Source: an uncultured Clostridia bacterium
Lineage (GTDB): Bacteria; Bacillota; Clostridia; TANB77; CAG-508
DNA: 64,000 bases
Direction: 5' to 3'
Assembly (NCBI GenBank): GCA_947627185.1
Contig: CANQVF010000005.1
Span: 28,269-92,268, forward strand
Numbering within the stretch: position 1 is the stretch's first letter; each line of letters begins with the position of its first letter. The position numbers and the translations under genes were made by a program. Of this stretch, positions 7,643 through 17,141 are shown piece by piece. The notes beneath the pieces were generated by a model, which saw nothing but the letters and a program-made list of their open reading frames with translations, made no database searches and had not been told where the DNA came from.

Positions 7643-10009
7643 ATGAAATTAAGTAAAAATTTTGTTAAAGATTATGTAGATGTTCAAGCTGATTTAAAAA
7701 CTTTAGCAGAAGATATGACTAGAGTTGGAAATGAATATGATTCAGCAGAAAAATTAGTTCCTTCTACAAAATTAGTTATAGGAAAAGTTTTAGAATGTAA
7801 AGCTCATCCAGATTCAGATCATTTACATTGTTGCAAAGTTGATGTTGGAAATGAAGTTTTAAATATAGTTTGTGGTGCACCAAATGTTAGAGAAAATATA
7901 AAAGTTATAGTTGCATTAGCAGGTGCAGAACTTCCAAATGGTTTTTTAATTAAAAAAAGCAATATAAGAGGAGAAGAATCTAATGGTATGATTTGTGCTC
8001 TTTATGAAATAGGAATAGATAAAAAATTCTTATCAGAAGAAGACAAAAATGGAATTCATATTTTGCCAGATGATGCTCCTGTTGGAAAAGATCCAGTAGA
8101 ATATTTAAAATTAGATGATGAAGTTATAGATTTTGAATTAACAGCAAATAGAGGAGATTTACTTAGCATTTTAGGAATGGCTTATGAAATCGGAGCAATT
8201 TATGATAAAAAAGTAAAAGAAGTAGATTTATCACATGGAGAATCTGGTGAAGATTTAAATAATAGTTTTGAAGTTAGAGTAAATACAGATAATTGTAAAT
8301 TATTTTTAGCAAGAAAAGCTTTAAATGTAACAATAAAAGAAAGCCCAGATTTTATCAAAAATAGACTTATTGCATCAGATATAAGACCAATAAATAATGT
8401 TGTAGATATTAGTAACTATGTAATGCTTGAACTTGGCCAACCTTTACATTTTTATGATGCAGATAGATTAGGAAATTGTATAGAAACAAGAATGGCAAAA
8501 AATGGAGAAAAATTAACAACTTTAGATGGTATAGAAAGAGATTTAGAAGAAACAGATATAGTTATTTCAGATGGAACTAGAGCTATTGGATTAGCAGGTG
8601 TTATGGGTGGATTAGATACAGAAATTGAAGAAACAACAAAAAATGTTTTAATAGAAGCTGCTATATTTGATTCAGTAAGAGTAAGAAAAACTTCTAAAAA
8701 AATTGTAAGAAGTGAAGCAAGTAATCGTTTTGAAAAAGGATTAGATCCAAATAGAACATATATGGCAATTGAAAGAGCTGTAAAATTATTAGAAAAATAT
8801 GCAGATGCTACAATTCAAACAGGAACAGTAGTATATGATAAAGCAGATAAAACTGAAAAGAAAATAGACATTTTAGTTAAAGATATTAATGATTTACTTG
8901 GAACTAATATTTCAAAATCAGATGTTTTAGATGTATTTAGAAGATTAGATTTTAAATATACTGAAAATGGAGATTTAATAACTGTTACAGTTCCAACAAG
9001 AAGATTAGATATTTCTATTAAAGAAGATTTAATTGAAGAAGTGGGAAGAATTTATGGAGTAGATAATATAAAAGGAAAATTACCAGTTGTTCCTATGAAA
9101 ATTGGAAGTGTAGATAAAACTCAAAGAAAAATTAGAGATAGAATGATATCTTTAGGTTTAAATGAAACATTATCTTATGTATTAATAAATGATAAAGATG
9201 TTCATAAATATACAAGTGATTCTTTTGAAGAATTAAAATTATTAGATCCAATGACAGAAGAAAGAAATGTCTTAAGATATAGTTTAATACCTTCTTTATA
9301 TAAAATTTATGAATACAATAAAGCACATTATATTAAAGATGTTTCTATATTTGAAATAGGAAAAGGTTTCTTCAAAAAAGATGAAAAATATGAAGAAAAT
9401 ACAAAACTTTGTGCTTTAATGACTGGAGAATATTATTTAGGAATAAATAATCAAAAGCAAGTTGACTTTTATATAATAAAAGGTGTTTCAGAAGAGATTT
9501 TAAACTATTTAGGATATGAAGGAAGATATAGTTTTTGTTCTCCTAAACAATCTTTAACAGAATTTCATCCAGGTCAGGTTGCAGAAATAAATGTAAATGG
9601 GGAAATAGTTGGTGTTATTGGAAGAATTCATCCAGAAATTTCAAAAGAACCTGTTTATGTATTTGAAATTAATTTAGATAAATTACTTGCTAAAAAAGTA
9701 AGCAAAATGAAATTTAAAGAAATTTCTATTTATCCAACCATAAAAAAGGATATAGCAATTATTTTAGATAAAAATATTTCAGCAGATGAGATTTCAAAGG
9801 TAATAAAAAAGACAGGCGGAAATTTATTAGTAAATTACGAAATATTTGATGTTTATGAAAATGTAGTTTTAGGAGATAGAAAAAGTGTTGCTTATTCTTT
9901 AACATTTGGTTCAAATACAAAAACTTTAACAGATGATGAGGTAAATCCAATTATTGAAAAAATAATTGAAAGTCTAGAGAAAAATTTACACGCAGAATTA
10001 AGAAAATAA
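7643..10009 (+). CDS. pheT: Phenylalanyl-tRNA synthetase beta subunit
   Basis: 788 residues, usual length. Domains in order: N-terminal tRNA-binding domain (about 40-150, with HPDSDHLHCCKVDVG), B3/B4 editing domain (about 210-390, VVDISNYVMLELGQPLHFYD and GLAGVMGG), B5 domain (about 400-475), catalytic-like core, and the C-terminal ferredoxin-fold anticodon-binding domain (about 695-785, FKEISIYPTIKKDIAI). It hydrolyses mis-charged Tyr-tRNA-Phe and binds the tRNA. Twelve bases behind pheS with AGGAGG at 7632-7637, so under the same T-box control. Two terminator-like hairpins follow. Confidence 0.98.
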   Translation: MKLSKNFVKDYVDVQADLKTLAEDMTRVGNEYDSAEKLVPSTKLVIGKVLECKAHPDSDHLHCCKVDVGNEVLNIVCGAPNVRENIKVIVALAGAELPNGFLIKKSNIRGEESNGMICALYEIGIDKKFLSEEDKNGIHILPDDAPVGKDPVEYLKLDDEVIDFELTANRGDLLSILGMAYEIGAIYDKKVKEVDLSHGESGEDLNNSFEVRVNTDNCKLFLARKALNVTIKESPDFIKNRLIASDIRPINNVVDISNYVMLELGQPLHFYDADRLGNCIETRMAKNGEKLTTLDGIERDLEETDIVISDGTRAIGLAGVMGGLDTEIEETTKNVLIEAAIFDSVRVRKTSKKIVRSEASNRFEKGLDPNRTYMAIERAVKLLEKYADATIQTGTVVYDKADKTEKKIDILVKDINDLLGTNISKSDVLDVFRRLDFKYTENGDLITVTVPTRRLDISIKEDLIEEVGRIYGVDNIKGKLPVVPMKIGSVDKTQRKIRDRMISLGLNETLSYVLINDKDVHKYTSDSFEELKLLDPMTEERNVLRYSLIPSLYKIYEYNKAHYIKDVSIFEIGKGFFKKDEKYEENTKLCALMTGEYYLGINNQKQVDFYIIKGVSEEILNYLGYEGRYSFCSPKQSLTEFHPGQVAEINVNGEIVGVIGRIHPEISKEPVYVFEINLDKLLAKKVSKMKFKEISIYPTIKKDIAIILDKNISADEISKVIKKTGGNLLVNYEIFDVYENVVLGDRKSVAYSLTFGSNTKTLTDDEVNPIIEKIIESLEKNLHAELRK

Positions 10010-10019
10010 AACTTATTAA

Positions 10020-10106
10020 AAAATTGGAATTATTATGAAAAATCTAATAATTTCAATTTTTTTTAAATTAAAATTATTATAAAAATTTAGTAATTTTAAT
10101 TTTTTT
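10020..10106 (+). terminator. Two tandem terminator-like hairpins after pheT
   Basis: The first hairpin, about 10020-10064, pairs AAATTGGAATTATTA with TAATAATTTCAATTT and runs into eight T. The second, about 10064-10106, pairs AAATTAAAATTATTA with TAGTAATTTTAATTT and runs into seven T. The two copies resemble each other, as if duplicated. They end the pheST transcript; the remainder of the 367-base gap (10010-10376) holds an inverted-repeat element and a promoter. Confidence 0.75.
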
Positions 10107-10114
10107 AAAACTTA

Positions 10115-10273
10115 AATTATTATGGCTACTATATATTATTTTAATAGTGACTTGGTGTCGCAATCTTCTTTTTTAAAAAATAAAATGAAGATTGCTCCAT
10201 TTCGCCCTTCGCTACGCTACGGTTGATCGCTTACGCGTCACTTATAAAATAAAATATAGTAGCCATAATAATT
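10115..10273. repeat. MITE-like element with 37-bp terminal inverted repeats
   Basis: Bases 10115-10151 and 10237-10273 are inverted copies matching at 34 of 37 positions, the outer 20 perfectly. Inside lies a second inverted pair, GCAATCTTC (10160-10168) and GAAGATTGC (10187-10195), and a GC-richer core around 10196-10236 that stands out from its AT-rich surroundings. No ORF of useful length. TA-rich bases flank both ends, but a target duplication cannot be decided. Fits a small non-autonomous mobile element or a bacterial interspersed repeat. Confidence 0.72.
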
Positions 10274-10327
10274 AATTTGCAAAAATAAAAAAGTATTTTT
10301 TGAAATTAAAATGAAATATATATAATC

Positions 10328-10356
10328 TTGACCTATAACAAATTTAAATTTATAAT
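10328..10356 (+). promoter_or_regulatory. Sigma-A-type promoter of the GH25 lysozyme gene
   Basis: TTGACC at 10328-10333, a 17-base spacer and TATAAT at 10351-10356. It lies just outside the inverted-repeat element and about 20 bases before the start codon, implying a very short leader that begins close to the ribosome-binding site TTGAGGTG. Confidence 0.8.
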
Positions 10357-10376
10357 AATATTGAGGTGTAAAAGAT

Positions 10377-11999
10377 ATGAGTAAATTAAGTTTACGAGGA
10401 AAAATTATTATAATTTCTGCAATTGTAATTGCTGTACTTGCTATAGTTGGTGTAATTATATTTAAAAGTGTTAATGTTAAAACAGTTACTACAGCAGTTG
10501 CAGGAGATACTTCAAAAAAATTATCAGAAGAGGAAATTATAGAAGAAGTTAAAGAAGAAGTTGTTGTGGTACCACAAGATAATTCAATAGATAGTTCTTT
10601 AACAGAATTAGTTACATTTGGAAACTTAGAAGTTGAAGTTCCAAAAGCAAAAGTTGCTAAAGCTAGAGATGAAGAAGATCCTGAAAAAGTTAAGAAAAAA
10701 GGTGGAGCTAGTGTATCACAAGGAGATACTGCAGCAATGTTTGAAAATACAGGTGTAAAATCTTATGGTATAGATGTATCTTCTTACCAAGGAAATATAG
10801 ATTGGGCTGCTGTTAGAGCAAGTGGAGTTGACTTTGCTATAATAAGAGCAGGTTTTAGAGGATATGGAACAGGAGCATTAAAAGAAGATCCTTATTTTAG
10901 AAAAAATGCTGCAAATGCAAGTGCTAATGGAATAAAAGTTGGTGCATATTTTTATTCAGCTGCTGTAAATGAAACAGAAGCTTTAGAAGAAGCAATAACT
11001 ATTGTTAAAACAATTTCTACAAGTAGAATAACATATCCAGTAGTATATGATAGCGAAGAAATAGGTGTAGCAGGACATAGAACAGCTGGTGTAAGTGGAG
11101 CACAAGCTGCAAGTAATGCAAATACATTTTTAAACTATGTAAGATCAATGGGATATGAACCTATGCTTTATGCAAATAAAAGTGATATAGGAAAAATGGG
11201 TAGAGGCAATTTTTCTTGTAAATTCTGGCTTGCTCATTATACTAATAGTGGACAAACAGACTATACAGGAAGTCATCATATGTGGCAATATACAAGTGAA
11301 GGAAGTGTGCCAGGAATTAATGGAAAAGTAGATATGAATGTTGCATATTTTTCTTATGGCGCAACTGCTAATGCAAAACACGAGCATAACTATAATATTC
11401 TTGTAAAAAACAGTAAAGTAGATCCAAAATGTACTGAGCCTGGAAGTAAAGTAATGCAATGTTCTTGTGGTGAAACTAAAAAAGAAGAAATTCCAGCTTT
11501 AGGACATAAATGGGGAAATTGGACTGTTATAGAATCAGAAAAAGTTGAAAATAAAATTAAAAAATCAAGAACTTGTAGTCAGTGTAAAACTGTAGAAACT
11601 AAAGAATTTGATTGCGAGCATGATTATAAATTAAAAGAAACTTTAGAAGAGGCAACTTGCGAAAAAGTAGGAAAAGCTCAATATGAATGTACATTGTGTG
11701 GACATATAGAAGAAAAAGAAATTCCAAAGAAAGAACATGAGTATGAATTGCAAAAGCCTTATAAAGAAGACCCAACATGTGAAAAAGATGGAGTAGGAAT
11801 ATATAAATGTAAAAAATGTGGAGAAACAGAAGAAAGAACTATTCCAGCATTAGGACATGAACTAGGAGAATTAATTCAAAATGCAGAAGAAAAGTTACAA
11901 TATAGAGAATGTAAAAGGTGTAAAAATAGATTTGAAGAAGCTCCTTATGAACCACCTACAAATACAGAGAAACCTTCAAACGTTTTAGAACAACAATAA
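10377..11999 (+). CDS. Membrane-anchored GH25 lysozyme with C-terminal cysteine-pair repeats
   Basis: 540 residues. A transmembrane helix (about 10-30) is followed by an acidic spacer and a GH25 muramidase domain (about 125-335): YGIDVSSYQGNIDW, FAIIRAGFRGYG, GAYFYSAA, the catalytic-site PVVYDSEE and MWQYTSEGSVPG. GH25 enzymes cut the MurNAc-GlcNAc bond of peptidoglycan. The remaining 200 residues hold at least four Cys-x-x-Cys-containing repeats with the phrase IPALGH or similar (near 355-375, 395-405, 430-460, 467-495, and a partial CKRC at the end), a type of repeat common in secreted Clostridia proteins; metal binding is an inference. There is no lipobox, so the helix most likely stays as an anchor. 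LemA follows after 24 bases. Confidence 0.93.
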   Translation: MSKLSLRGKIIIISAIVIAVLAIVGVIIFKSVNVKTVTTAVAGDTSKKLSEEEIIEEVKEEVVVVPQDNSIDSSLTELVTFGNLEVEVPKAKVAKARDEEDPEKVKKKGGASVSQGDTAAMFENTGVKSYGIDVSSYQGNIDWAAVRASGVDFAIIRAGFRGYGTGALKEDPYFRKNAANASANGIKVGAYFYSAAVNETEALEEAITIVKTISTSRITYPVVYDSEEIGVAGHRTAGVSGAQAASNANTFLNYVRSMGYEPMLYANKSDIGKMGRGNFSCKFWLAHYTNSGQTDYTGSHHMWQYTSEGSVPGINGKVDMNVAYFSYGATANAKHEHNYNILVKNSKVDPKCTEPGSKVMQCSCGETKKEEIPALGHKWGNWTVIESEKVENKIKKSRTCSQCKTVETKEFDCEHDYKLKETLEEATCEKVGKAQYECTLCGHIEEKEIPKKEHEYELQKPYKEDPTCEKDGVGIYKCKKCGETEERTIPALGHELGELIQNAEEKLQYRECKRCKNRFEEAPYEPPTNTEKPSNVLEQQ

Positions 12000-12023
12000 T
12001 TAATAAATATAAGGAGAAATAAA

Positions 12024-12572
12024 ATGTTATCATATATAGTTATAGGAATAATAGTAGTAATATTTATATATATAGGTATAACTTATAATAGTTTAGTAAA
12101 ATCTAGAAATTTAGTAAAAGAAGCTTTTTCAACTATGGATGTTTATTTAAAGAAAAGATGGGATTTAATTCCTAATTTAGTTGAAATAGTAAAAGGATAT
12201 GCAAAATACGAAAAAGAAGTTTTTGAAAAAATTACTTCACTAAGAGTAAATTCATATGAAGACATGACAATGAATAAGAAAATTAATGTAAATGAAGAGA
12301 TAACTAGAAATATATCAAAAATTATGGCTATTTCAGAAAATTATCCAGATTTAAAAGCAAGTCAAAACTTTATTGAACTAAGCAATAATTTAACAAAAAT
12401 AGAAGATGAAATAGCAAATAGTAGAAAATATTATAATGGTACTGTAAAACTTTTTAATGATAAAATTCAAATGTTTCCTAGCAATATTATAGCTAATTTA
12501 TTTGGCTTTAATTCTGCTAGTATGTTTGAAATAAATGCAGAAGAAAAAAATAATATAAAGGTGGACTTATAA
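12024..12572 (+). CDS. LemA family protein
   Basis: 182 residues with the LemA layout: a short N-terminal membrane helix (about 2-20), then YNSLVKSRNLVKEAFSTMDVYLKKRWDLIPNLVEIVKGYAKYE, the diagnostic region in which the RWDLIPNLV segment is nearly invariant, and the second signature SRKYYNGTVKLFNDKIQMFPSN near the C-terminus. LemA proteins are helical, membrane-anchored, with the chain outside; their role is unsettled. AAGGAG precedes ATG 12024. In many genomes a TPM-domain or other membrane protein gene follows; here only a 43-codon ORF with a signal-like start follows. Confidence 0.94.
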   Translation: MLSYIVIGIIVVIFIYIGITYNSLVKSRNLVKEAFSTMDVYLKKRWDLIPNLVEIVKGYAKYEKEVFEKITSLRVNSYEDMTMNKKINVNEEITRNISKIMAISENYPDLKASQNFIELSNNLTKIEDEIANSRKYYNGTVKLFNDKIQMFPSNIIANLFGFNSASMFEINAEEKNNIKVDL

Positions 12573-12573
12573 T

Positions 12574-12705
12574 ATGAGAAAAAAACTTTTATTTGGTGTA
12601 TTTTTTATAATTGTATTTATTATAATGTTAATAATGCCAAATAAATCATTGGCAGCTACTAATGGTTATGAAGTATTTCAGATGAAAATGGCTATAAAGT
12701 TATAA
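12574..12705 (+). pseudogene. Short ORF with signal peptide, probable remnant of a secreted protein
   Basis: ATG 12574 lies 2 bases after the lemA stop, with AAAGGTGG at 12557-12563. The 43-residue product is a near-perfect signal peptide (MRKKLLFGVFFIIVF... MPNKSLAA, cleavage expected after AxA-like SLAA) followed by only about 14 residues. The stretch after TNGYEV can be read in another frame as SDENGYKVIKIC before a stop, so the tail looks frameshifted as well as truncated. Either a decayed partner gene of lemA or a small secreted peptide. Confidence 0.5.
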
Positions 12706-12760
12706 AAATTTGTTAAAATTATGCCAAAAAGAAATTCTTATGAAAATAAAATATTAAGAA

Positions 12761-12798
12761 AAATAAGAGGCTTAAAGATAAAAAGCCTCTTATTTTTA
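12761..12798. terminator. Terminator between the lemA group and the minus-strand gene
   Basis: AAATAAGAGGCT (12761-12772) pairs with AGCCTCTTATTT (12784-12795), followed by T and preceded by A, so it can work in both directions for the converging genes. Confidence 0.85.
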
Positions 12799-12873
12799 TA
12801 AATAAAAAAATGTTATATTAATCTATAATAAAAAAGTAAGCTACAAAATTTTTTTTAATCTTAAAGTTTTAAA

Positions 12874-13299
12874 TTATAAAAATTTTTTAAGTCTATTAAT
12901 ATTGTTTTCTTGAAGTCTAATAAATCCATTTAAAATATCCTTAACATTTTGACTTGCTTCTGGGCTTTGATTTAATAATTTAAAACCTTTTATAACTCCC
13001 ATATCATAACCTTGAATTAAAAGTTCAGAAAGTTTTGTATTTGAAGTATCATTTATAGTATTCATTTGAATACCAGTCCAACCCATAATTTTTTGATTAA
13101 TTGGTGTGTCATCTGGAATTTCACCAATATTAGAAAATTCATCATTTACTTTATTTAAAGTTGTTTGATATGTTTGAAATTGAGTGCTTAATTCATCTCT
13201 AAAGTTTGGGTCAGAACTTTTTTTAGAAACTTCTTCTAAAGAAGACATTCCCATAGTAACTCCTTTATGAATTTCATTTAATATAGTTAAATCGTCCAT
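12874..13299 (-). CDS. Small helical, ferritin-like/DUF2383-type protein of unknown function
   Basis: 141 residues, almost entirely alpha-helical: DDLTILNEIHKGVTMGMSSL, a second helix ending GEIPDDTP, then MGWTGIQMNTINDTS and VKGFKLLN-like segments and a final helix. This four-helix pattern, with a His in the first helix, resembles small ferritin-like or spore-coat-associated helical proteins; iron binding is not shown because the usual Glu/His set is not clearly present. I chose the second ATG (13299): the first, at 13311, overlaps GGAGGT, the ribosome-binding site. Transcribed opposite to its neighbours and divergent from addA; terminator shared with the lemA side. Confidence 0.8.
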   Translation of the reverse strand: MDDLTILNEIHKGVTMGMSSLEEVSKKSSDPNFRDELSTQFQTYQTTLNKVNDEFSNIGEIPDDTPINQKIMGWTGIQMNTINDTSNTKLSELLIQGYDMGVIKGFKLLNQSPEASQNVKDILNGFIRLQENNINRLKKFL

Positions 13300-13445
13300 A
13301 AAAACCTCCATAAATATTTTTAATTATTATTTGCAATTATTTCTAAAATATACTTTTTTAAATATAAAAATTGTTATATAATTGCTAAAACAAAAAGGAT
13401 AAATTAAAAAATTTTTATTTATTTTCTAAAAAGAAGGGATAAGAA

Positions 13446-16400
13446 ATGGATTGGACTAAAGAACAAGAAAATGCAATTTATAAAAAAGATTCTAATATAT
13501 TAGTTGCTGCAGCTGCTGGTAGTGGAAAAACAGCAGTACTTGTTGAACGTATAATTCAGAAAATTTTAAAAGATGAGCAAAATATTGATAGATTGTTAGT
13601 TGTTACTTTCACAAATGCAGCAGCTTCTGAAATGAGAGAAAGAGTATTAGAAGCAATTTATAAAAAATTAGATGAAGATCCAAATAATGAAAATTTACAG
13701 AAACAAATTATTTTACTTGGCAAATCAAATATTTGTACAATTCATTCTTTTTGTTTAGATGTCATAAAAAATAATTTTTTTGAAGTGGATTTATCTGCTA
13801 ATTTTAGAATTGGAAATGAAGAAGAAATAGAACTTTTAAAACAAGAAGTGTTAGAAGATGTTTTTGAAGAATTATATGAAGAAGATGATGAAGAATTTGA
13901 AAAATTAGTTAATACATATACAGGTTACAGAGGAGATGAACCATTAAAAGAAATTATTTTAAAAATATATAATTTTATGCAAAGTTCTCCTTTTCCACAA
14001 AAATGGCTAATAGAGAAAGTTAAAATGTTTGAAAAATCTGAAAATGAAAAAGATTTTTCTAAAAGTAAATGGGGAGAAATCCTTCTTAAAAATTTAAATG
14101 AAGAATTGATAGATGCTATAAATAGTTTAAAAATAATAAGAAATAAATTAGAGAATTATTCAGAACTTGAAAAATATAAATTAACAATAGAAGATGATAT
14201 AAATCTTTTGAAAAATCTTTTTGATAATACTAAAAAATCTTGGGATGATGCTTATAATATTGCAAAAGATATGAAATTTAAGTCTTGGCCTATTGATAAA
14301 AAAATAAATTTAGATATAAAAGATGAAGCAAAATTATCTAGAGATTCCATAAAAAATAAAATAATGAAGCTTATAAAAGAAATTTTAGTATATGATTCTA
14401 ATAATGCTTATAAAGATATATATGATATGCATGAGATTTTGAAAATTTTAAAAGATGTAATACTAAAGTTTGAGAAAAGTTTTTCTCTTAAAAAACGTGA
14501 AAAAAATATAATAGATTTTAATGATATTGAACATTATGCACTTAAAATATTAATAAAAGATAATAATGGAAATTATGAACCAACAGAAGTTGCAAAGAAA
14601 TACAGGGAAAAATTTGATGAAATTGCAATAGATGAATATCAAGATAGTAATGAAGTTCAAGAACTTATACTAAAATCTATTTCGCACGGAAATAATTTAT
14701 TTATGGTAGGAGATGTAAAACAAAGTATTTATAAATTCCGTGGAGGATGTCCAAAATTATTTTTAGATAAATATGATACTTATAGTTTAGATGGAAATGA
14801 TAAAGGATTAAAAATTCAACTTTTTAAAAATTTTAGAAGTAGAGAAAACATTTTACAAATTACTAATAATATTTTTGAAAGTATAATGAGTAAATCTTTA
14901 GGAGATATAGATTATAATGAAGAAGAATATTTAAATTTAGGTAGTGACTTTGAAGAAGTGGAAAATGGAGTAGGAATATCTGAATTAAATATTATAGATT
15001 TAAAAGAAGATAAAGAAGAAAATCTTTTTAATGAAGAAATAGAAAATGAAAAAAATGAAGAAATAAGACAAATTCAAAAAGAAGAAATAGAAGCAAAATT
15101 TGTAGCAAAAAAGATAGAAGAAATAATAAAAAGTAAATTACAAATAAAAGATAAAAAATTAGGATATAGAGAAGTAACTTATAGAGATATAGTAATTTTA
15201 CTTCGTTCAACATCTAAAATTTCTCAGATTTATGAAAAAGAATTGATGAAAAGAAATATACCAATTTTTTCAGATACATCAAATGAATATTTAGATACTA
15301 TTGAAATACAAACAATAATAAGTTTATTAAAAGTTTTAGATAATCCAATTGATGATATTTCATTAGTTTCAGTTTTGCGTTCAGAAATAGGAACTTTTAC
15401 TGATAATGAAATTGTAGAAATTAGATTATGCAATAAAAATGTTTCATTTTATGAAAGTTTAAATTTAGCTAAAAATAAATTGCAAGGAAAGTTAAAAGAA
15501 AAAATAAGTAGTTTTTTAGAGCATCTAGAAAATTGGAGAAAAGAAAGTGATTATTTAAGTTTAGCAGAATTAATTTGGAAAATTTATGTAGATACTGGAT
15601 TTTATAATTATGTAGGACTTATGCCAAATGGACTTTTAAGACAAGCAAATTTGAAAATGCTTTTTGAAAGAGCCAAAGAATATGAAAAAACAAGTTTTAA
15701 AGGGTTATTTAATTTTATAAGATTTATAGAAAAATTGAAAACTGGAAATGGAGATATGTCTTCTGCAAAAATAATTGGAGAAAATGAAAATGTTGTTAGA
15801 ATAATGAGTATTCATAAAAGTAAAGGACTTGAATTTCCAATTGTATTTTTATGTAATACTTCTAAAAAAATGAATATGCAAGATTTAAATTCAAATATTC
15901 TTTTACATAATGAATTAGGAATTGGTCCTCAATATATAAATTATGAAAAAATGATTGAATATTCTACATCTGCAAAAGATGCAATAAAAATTATTTCTAA
16001 GGAAGAAAATATTTCAGAAGAAATGAGAGTTTTGTATGTAGCACTTACTAGAGCAAAAGAAAAGTTAATTATAACTGGAACTGTAAAAGACTATGAAAAG
16101 GAATTAGAAAACAAAAAAGAAATTTTAAAAATATATAATAATAAAGAAAAAATAAATCCAATAATACTAAAAAAATATATTTCTTATTTGGATTGGATTG
16201 AACTTATTTTATTGAATAAAAAATTAGAAAATTTAATAAATGTAAATGTATATGCAAAAAAAGATTTAAAGTTAGAGGAAAGAGAAAAAGAAGAAAAAAT
16301 AAGGTCATTTGATTTTAAGAAAAAAACAGATTTTTCGAAATATGATGAAGAATTTAACTGGACTTATCCAAAACAAATTGCAACTACTCTACCAATAAAA

Positions 16401-17033
16401 AGTACTGTTAGTAAAATAAAAGAAATGCAAAATGAAGCAGTTGATTTAGAAATTTTATATGAAAAACAAATTGGGATTGCAAATATTACTCCAGAATTTA
16501 TGATAAAAAAAGAAAAAATTACTGGAGCTAGAGTTGGTACATTAATGCATTTATTTTTACAAAATATTGATTTTAAACAAGAATATGATTTGGCAAAATT
16601 AGAAAATTTGAGAAAAGATTTAGTATATAAAAATATAATAACTAGTGAAGAATCTGAAGTTATTAATTTAAAAAAAGTAGATATATTTTTAAAATCTAAT
16701 TTAGCTAAAAAAATTAAAAATTGTAAGAAAATAGAAAAAGAAAAAGCTTTTTGTAAAAAAATGCTAGCAAAAGAAATTTTTGAAAATGCTGAGAATGAAA
16801 TAATTTTAGTTCAAGGTATAATAGATTTATATGGAATAACAGAAGATGATAAAATAATTTTATTGGATTATAAAACTGATTTTGTAAATAGTGAAAATGA
16901 ATTAATAAAAAAATATCAAAAGCAACTTTCAATCTATAAAGAAGCTTTAGAAGAAGCATTAGGAAAGCAAGTTTTTGAAGTTTATATATATTCAATATTT
17001 TTGAATCAAGAAATAAAAATTGATATTACTTGA
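13446..17033 (+). CDS. addA: ATP-dependent helicase/nuclease subunit AddA
   Basis: 1195 residues, close to the usual 1200-1250. UvrD-type helicase motifs appear in order: Walker A AAAAGSGKTAVLVERI (about 21-36), VTFTNAAASEMRERV, IDEYQDSN (about 395-403), GDVKQSIYKFRGG, NFRSRENIL, IMSIHKSKGLEFPIVF (about 785-800) and LYVALTRAKEKLIITG. The C-terminal RecB-family nuclease domain has GARVGTLMH, the acidic QGIIDLYG and LDYKTDF (about 1139-1145) followed by QLSIYKEAL. AddAB resects double-strand breaks for RecA. GGAT-type site just before ATG 13446. The usual partner addB, normally directly upstream, is not in this window. Confidence 0.97.
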   Translation: MDWTKEQENAIYKKDSNILVAAAAGSGKTAVLVERIIQKILKDEQNIDRLLVVTFTNAAASEMRERVLEAIYKKLDEDPNNENLQKQIILLGKSNICTIHSFCLDVIKNNFFEVDLSANFRIGNEEEIELLKQEVLEDVFEELYEEDDEEFEKLVNTYTGYRGDEPLKEIILKIYNFMQSSPFPQKWLIEKVKMFEKSENEKDFSKSKWGEILLKNLNEELIDAINSLKIIRNKLENYSELEKYKLTIEDDINLLKNLFDNTKKSWDDAYNIAKDMKFKSWPIDKKINLDIKDEAKLSRDSIKNKIMKLIKEILVYDSNNAYKDIYDMHEILKILKDVILKFEKSFSLKKREKNIIDFNDIEHYALKILIKDNNGNYEPTEVAKKYREKFDEIAIDEYQDSNEVQELILKSISHGNNLFMVGDVKQSIYKFRGGCPKLFLDKYDTYSLDGNDKGLKIQLFKNFRSRENILQITNNIFESIMSKSLGDIDYNEEEYLNLGSDFEEVENGVGISELNIIDLKEDKEENLFNEEIENEKNEEIRQIQKEEIEAKFVAKKIEEIIKSKLQIKDKKLGYREVTYRDIVILLRSTSKISQIYEKELMKRNIPIFSDTSNEYLDTIEIQTIISLLKVLDNPIDDISLVSVLRSEIGTFTDNEIVEIRLCNKNVSFYESLNLAKNKLQGKLKEKISSFLEHLENWRKESDYLSLAELIWKIYVDTGFYNYVGLMPNGLLRQANLKMLFERAKEYEKTSFKGLFNFIRFIEKLKTGNGDMSSAKIIGENENVVRIMSIHKSKGLEFPIVFLCNTSKKMNMQDLNSNILLHNELGIGPQYINYEKMIEYSTSAKDAIKIISKEENISEEMRVLYVALTRAKEKLIITGTVKDYEKELENKKEILKIYNNKEKINPIILKKYISYLDWIELILLNKKLENLINVNVYAKKDLKLEEREKEEKIRSFDFKKKTDFSKYDEEFNWTYPKQIATTLPIKSTVSKIKEMQNEAVDLEILYEKQIGIANITPEFMIKKEKITGARVGTLMHLFLQNIDFKQEYDLAKLENLRKDLVYKNIITSEESEVINLKKVDIFLKSNLAKKIKNCKKIEKEKAFCKKMLAKEIFENAENEIILVQGIIDLYGITEDDKIILLDYKTDFVNSENELIKKYQKQLSIYKEALEEALGKQVFEVYIYSIFLNQEIKIDIT

Positions 17034-17141
17034 TATTTACAAAAATAGCTATTTGCGGTATAATAATAGTATATGTTAGAAAATGTAAATTGAAATTAAC
17101 CTAAAATAATTACTCATTTATAAATAAGAGAGGTAATAATC

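Noticed and set aside
10115..10273. Possible insertion sequence
   Set aside because: Too short for a transposase and no ORF; kept only as an inverted-repeat element.
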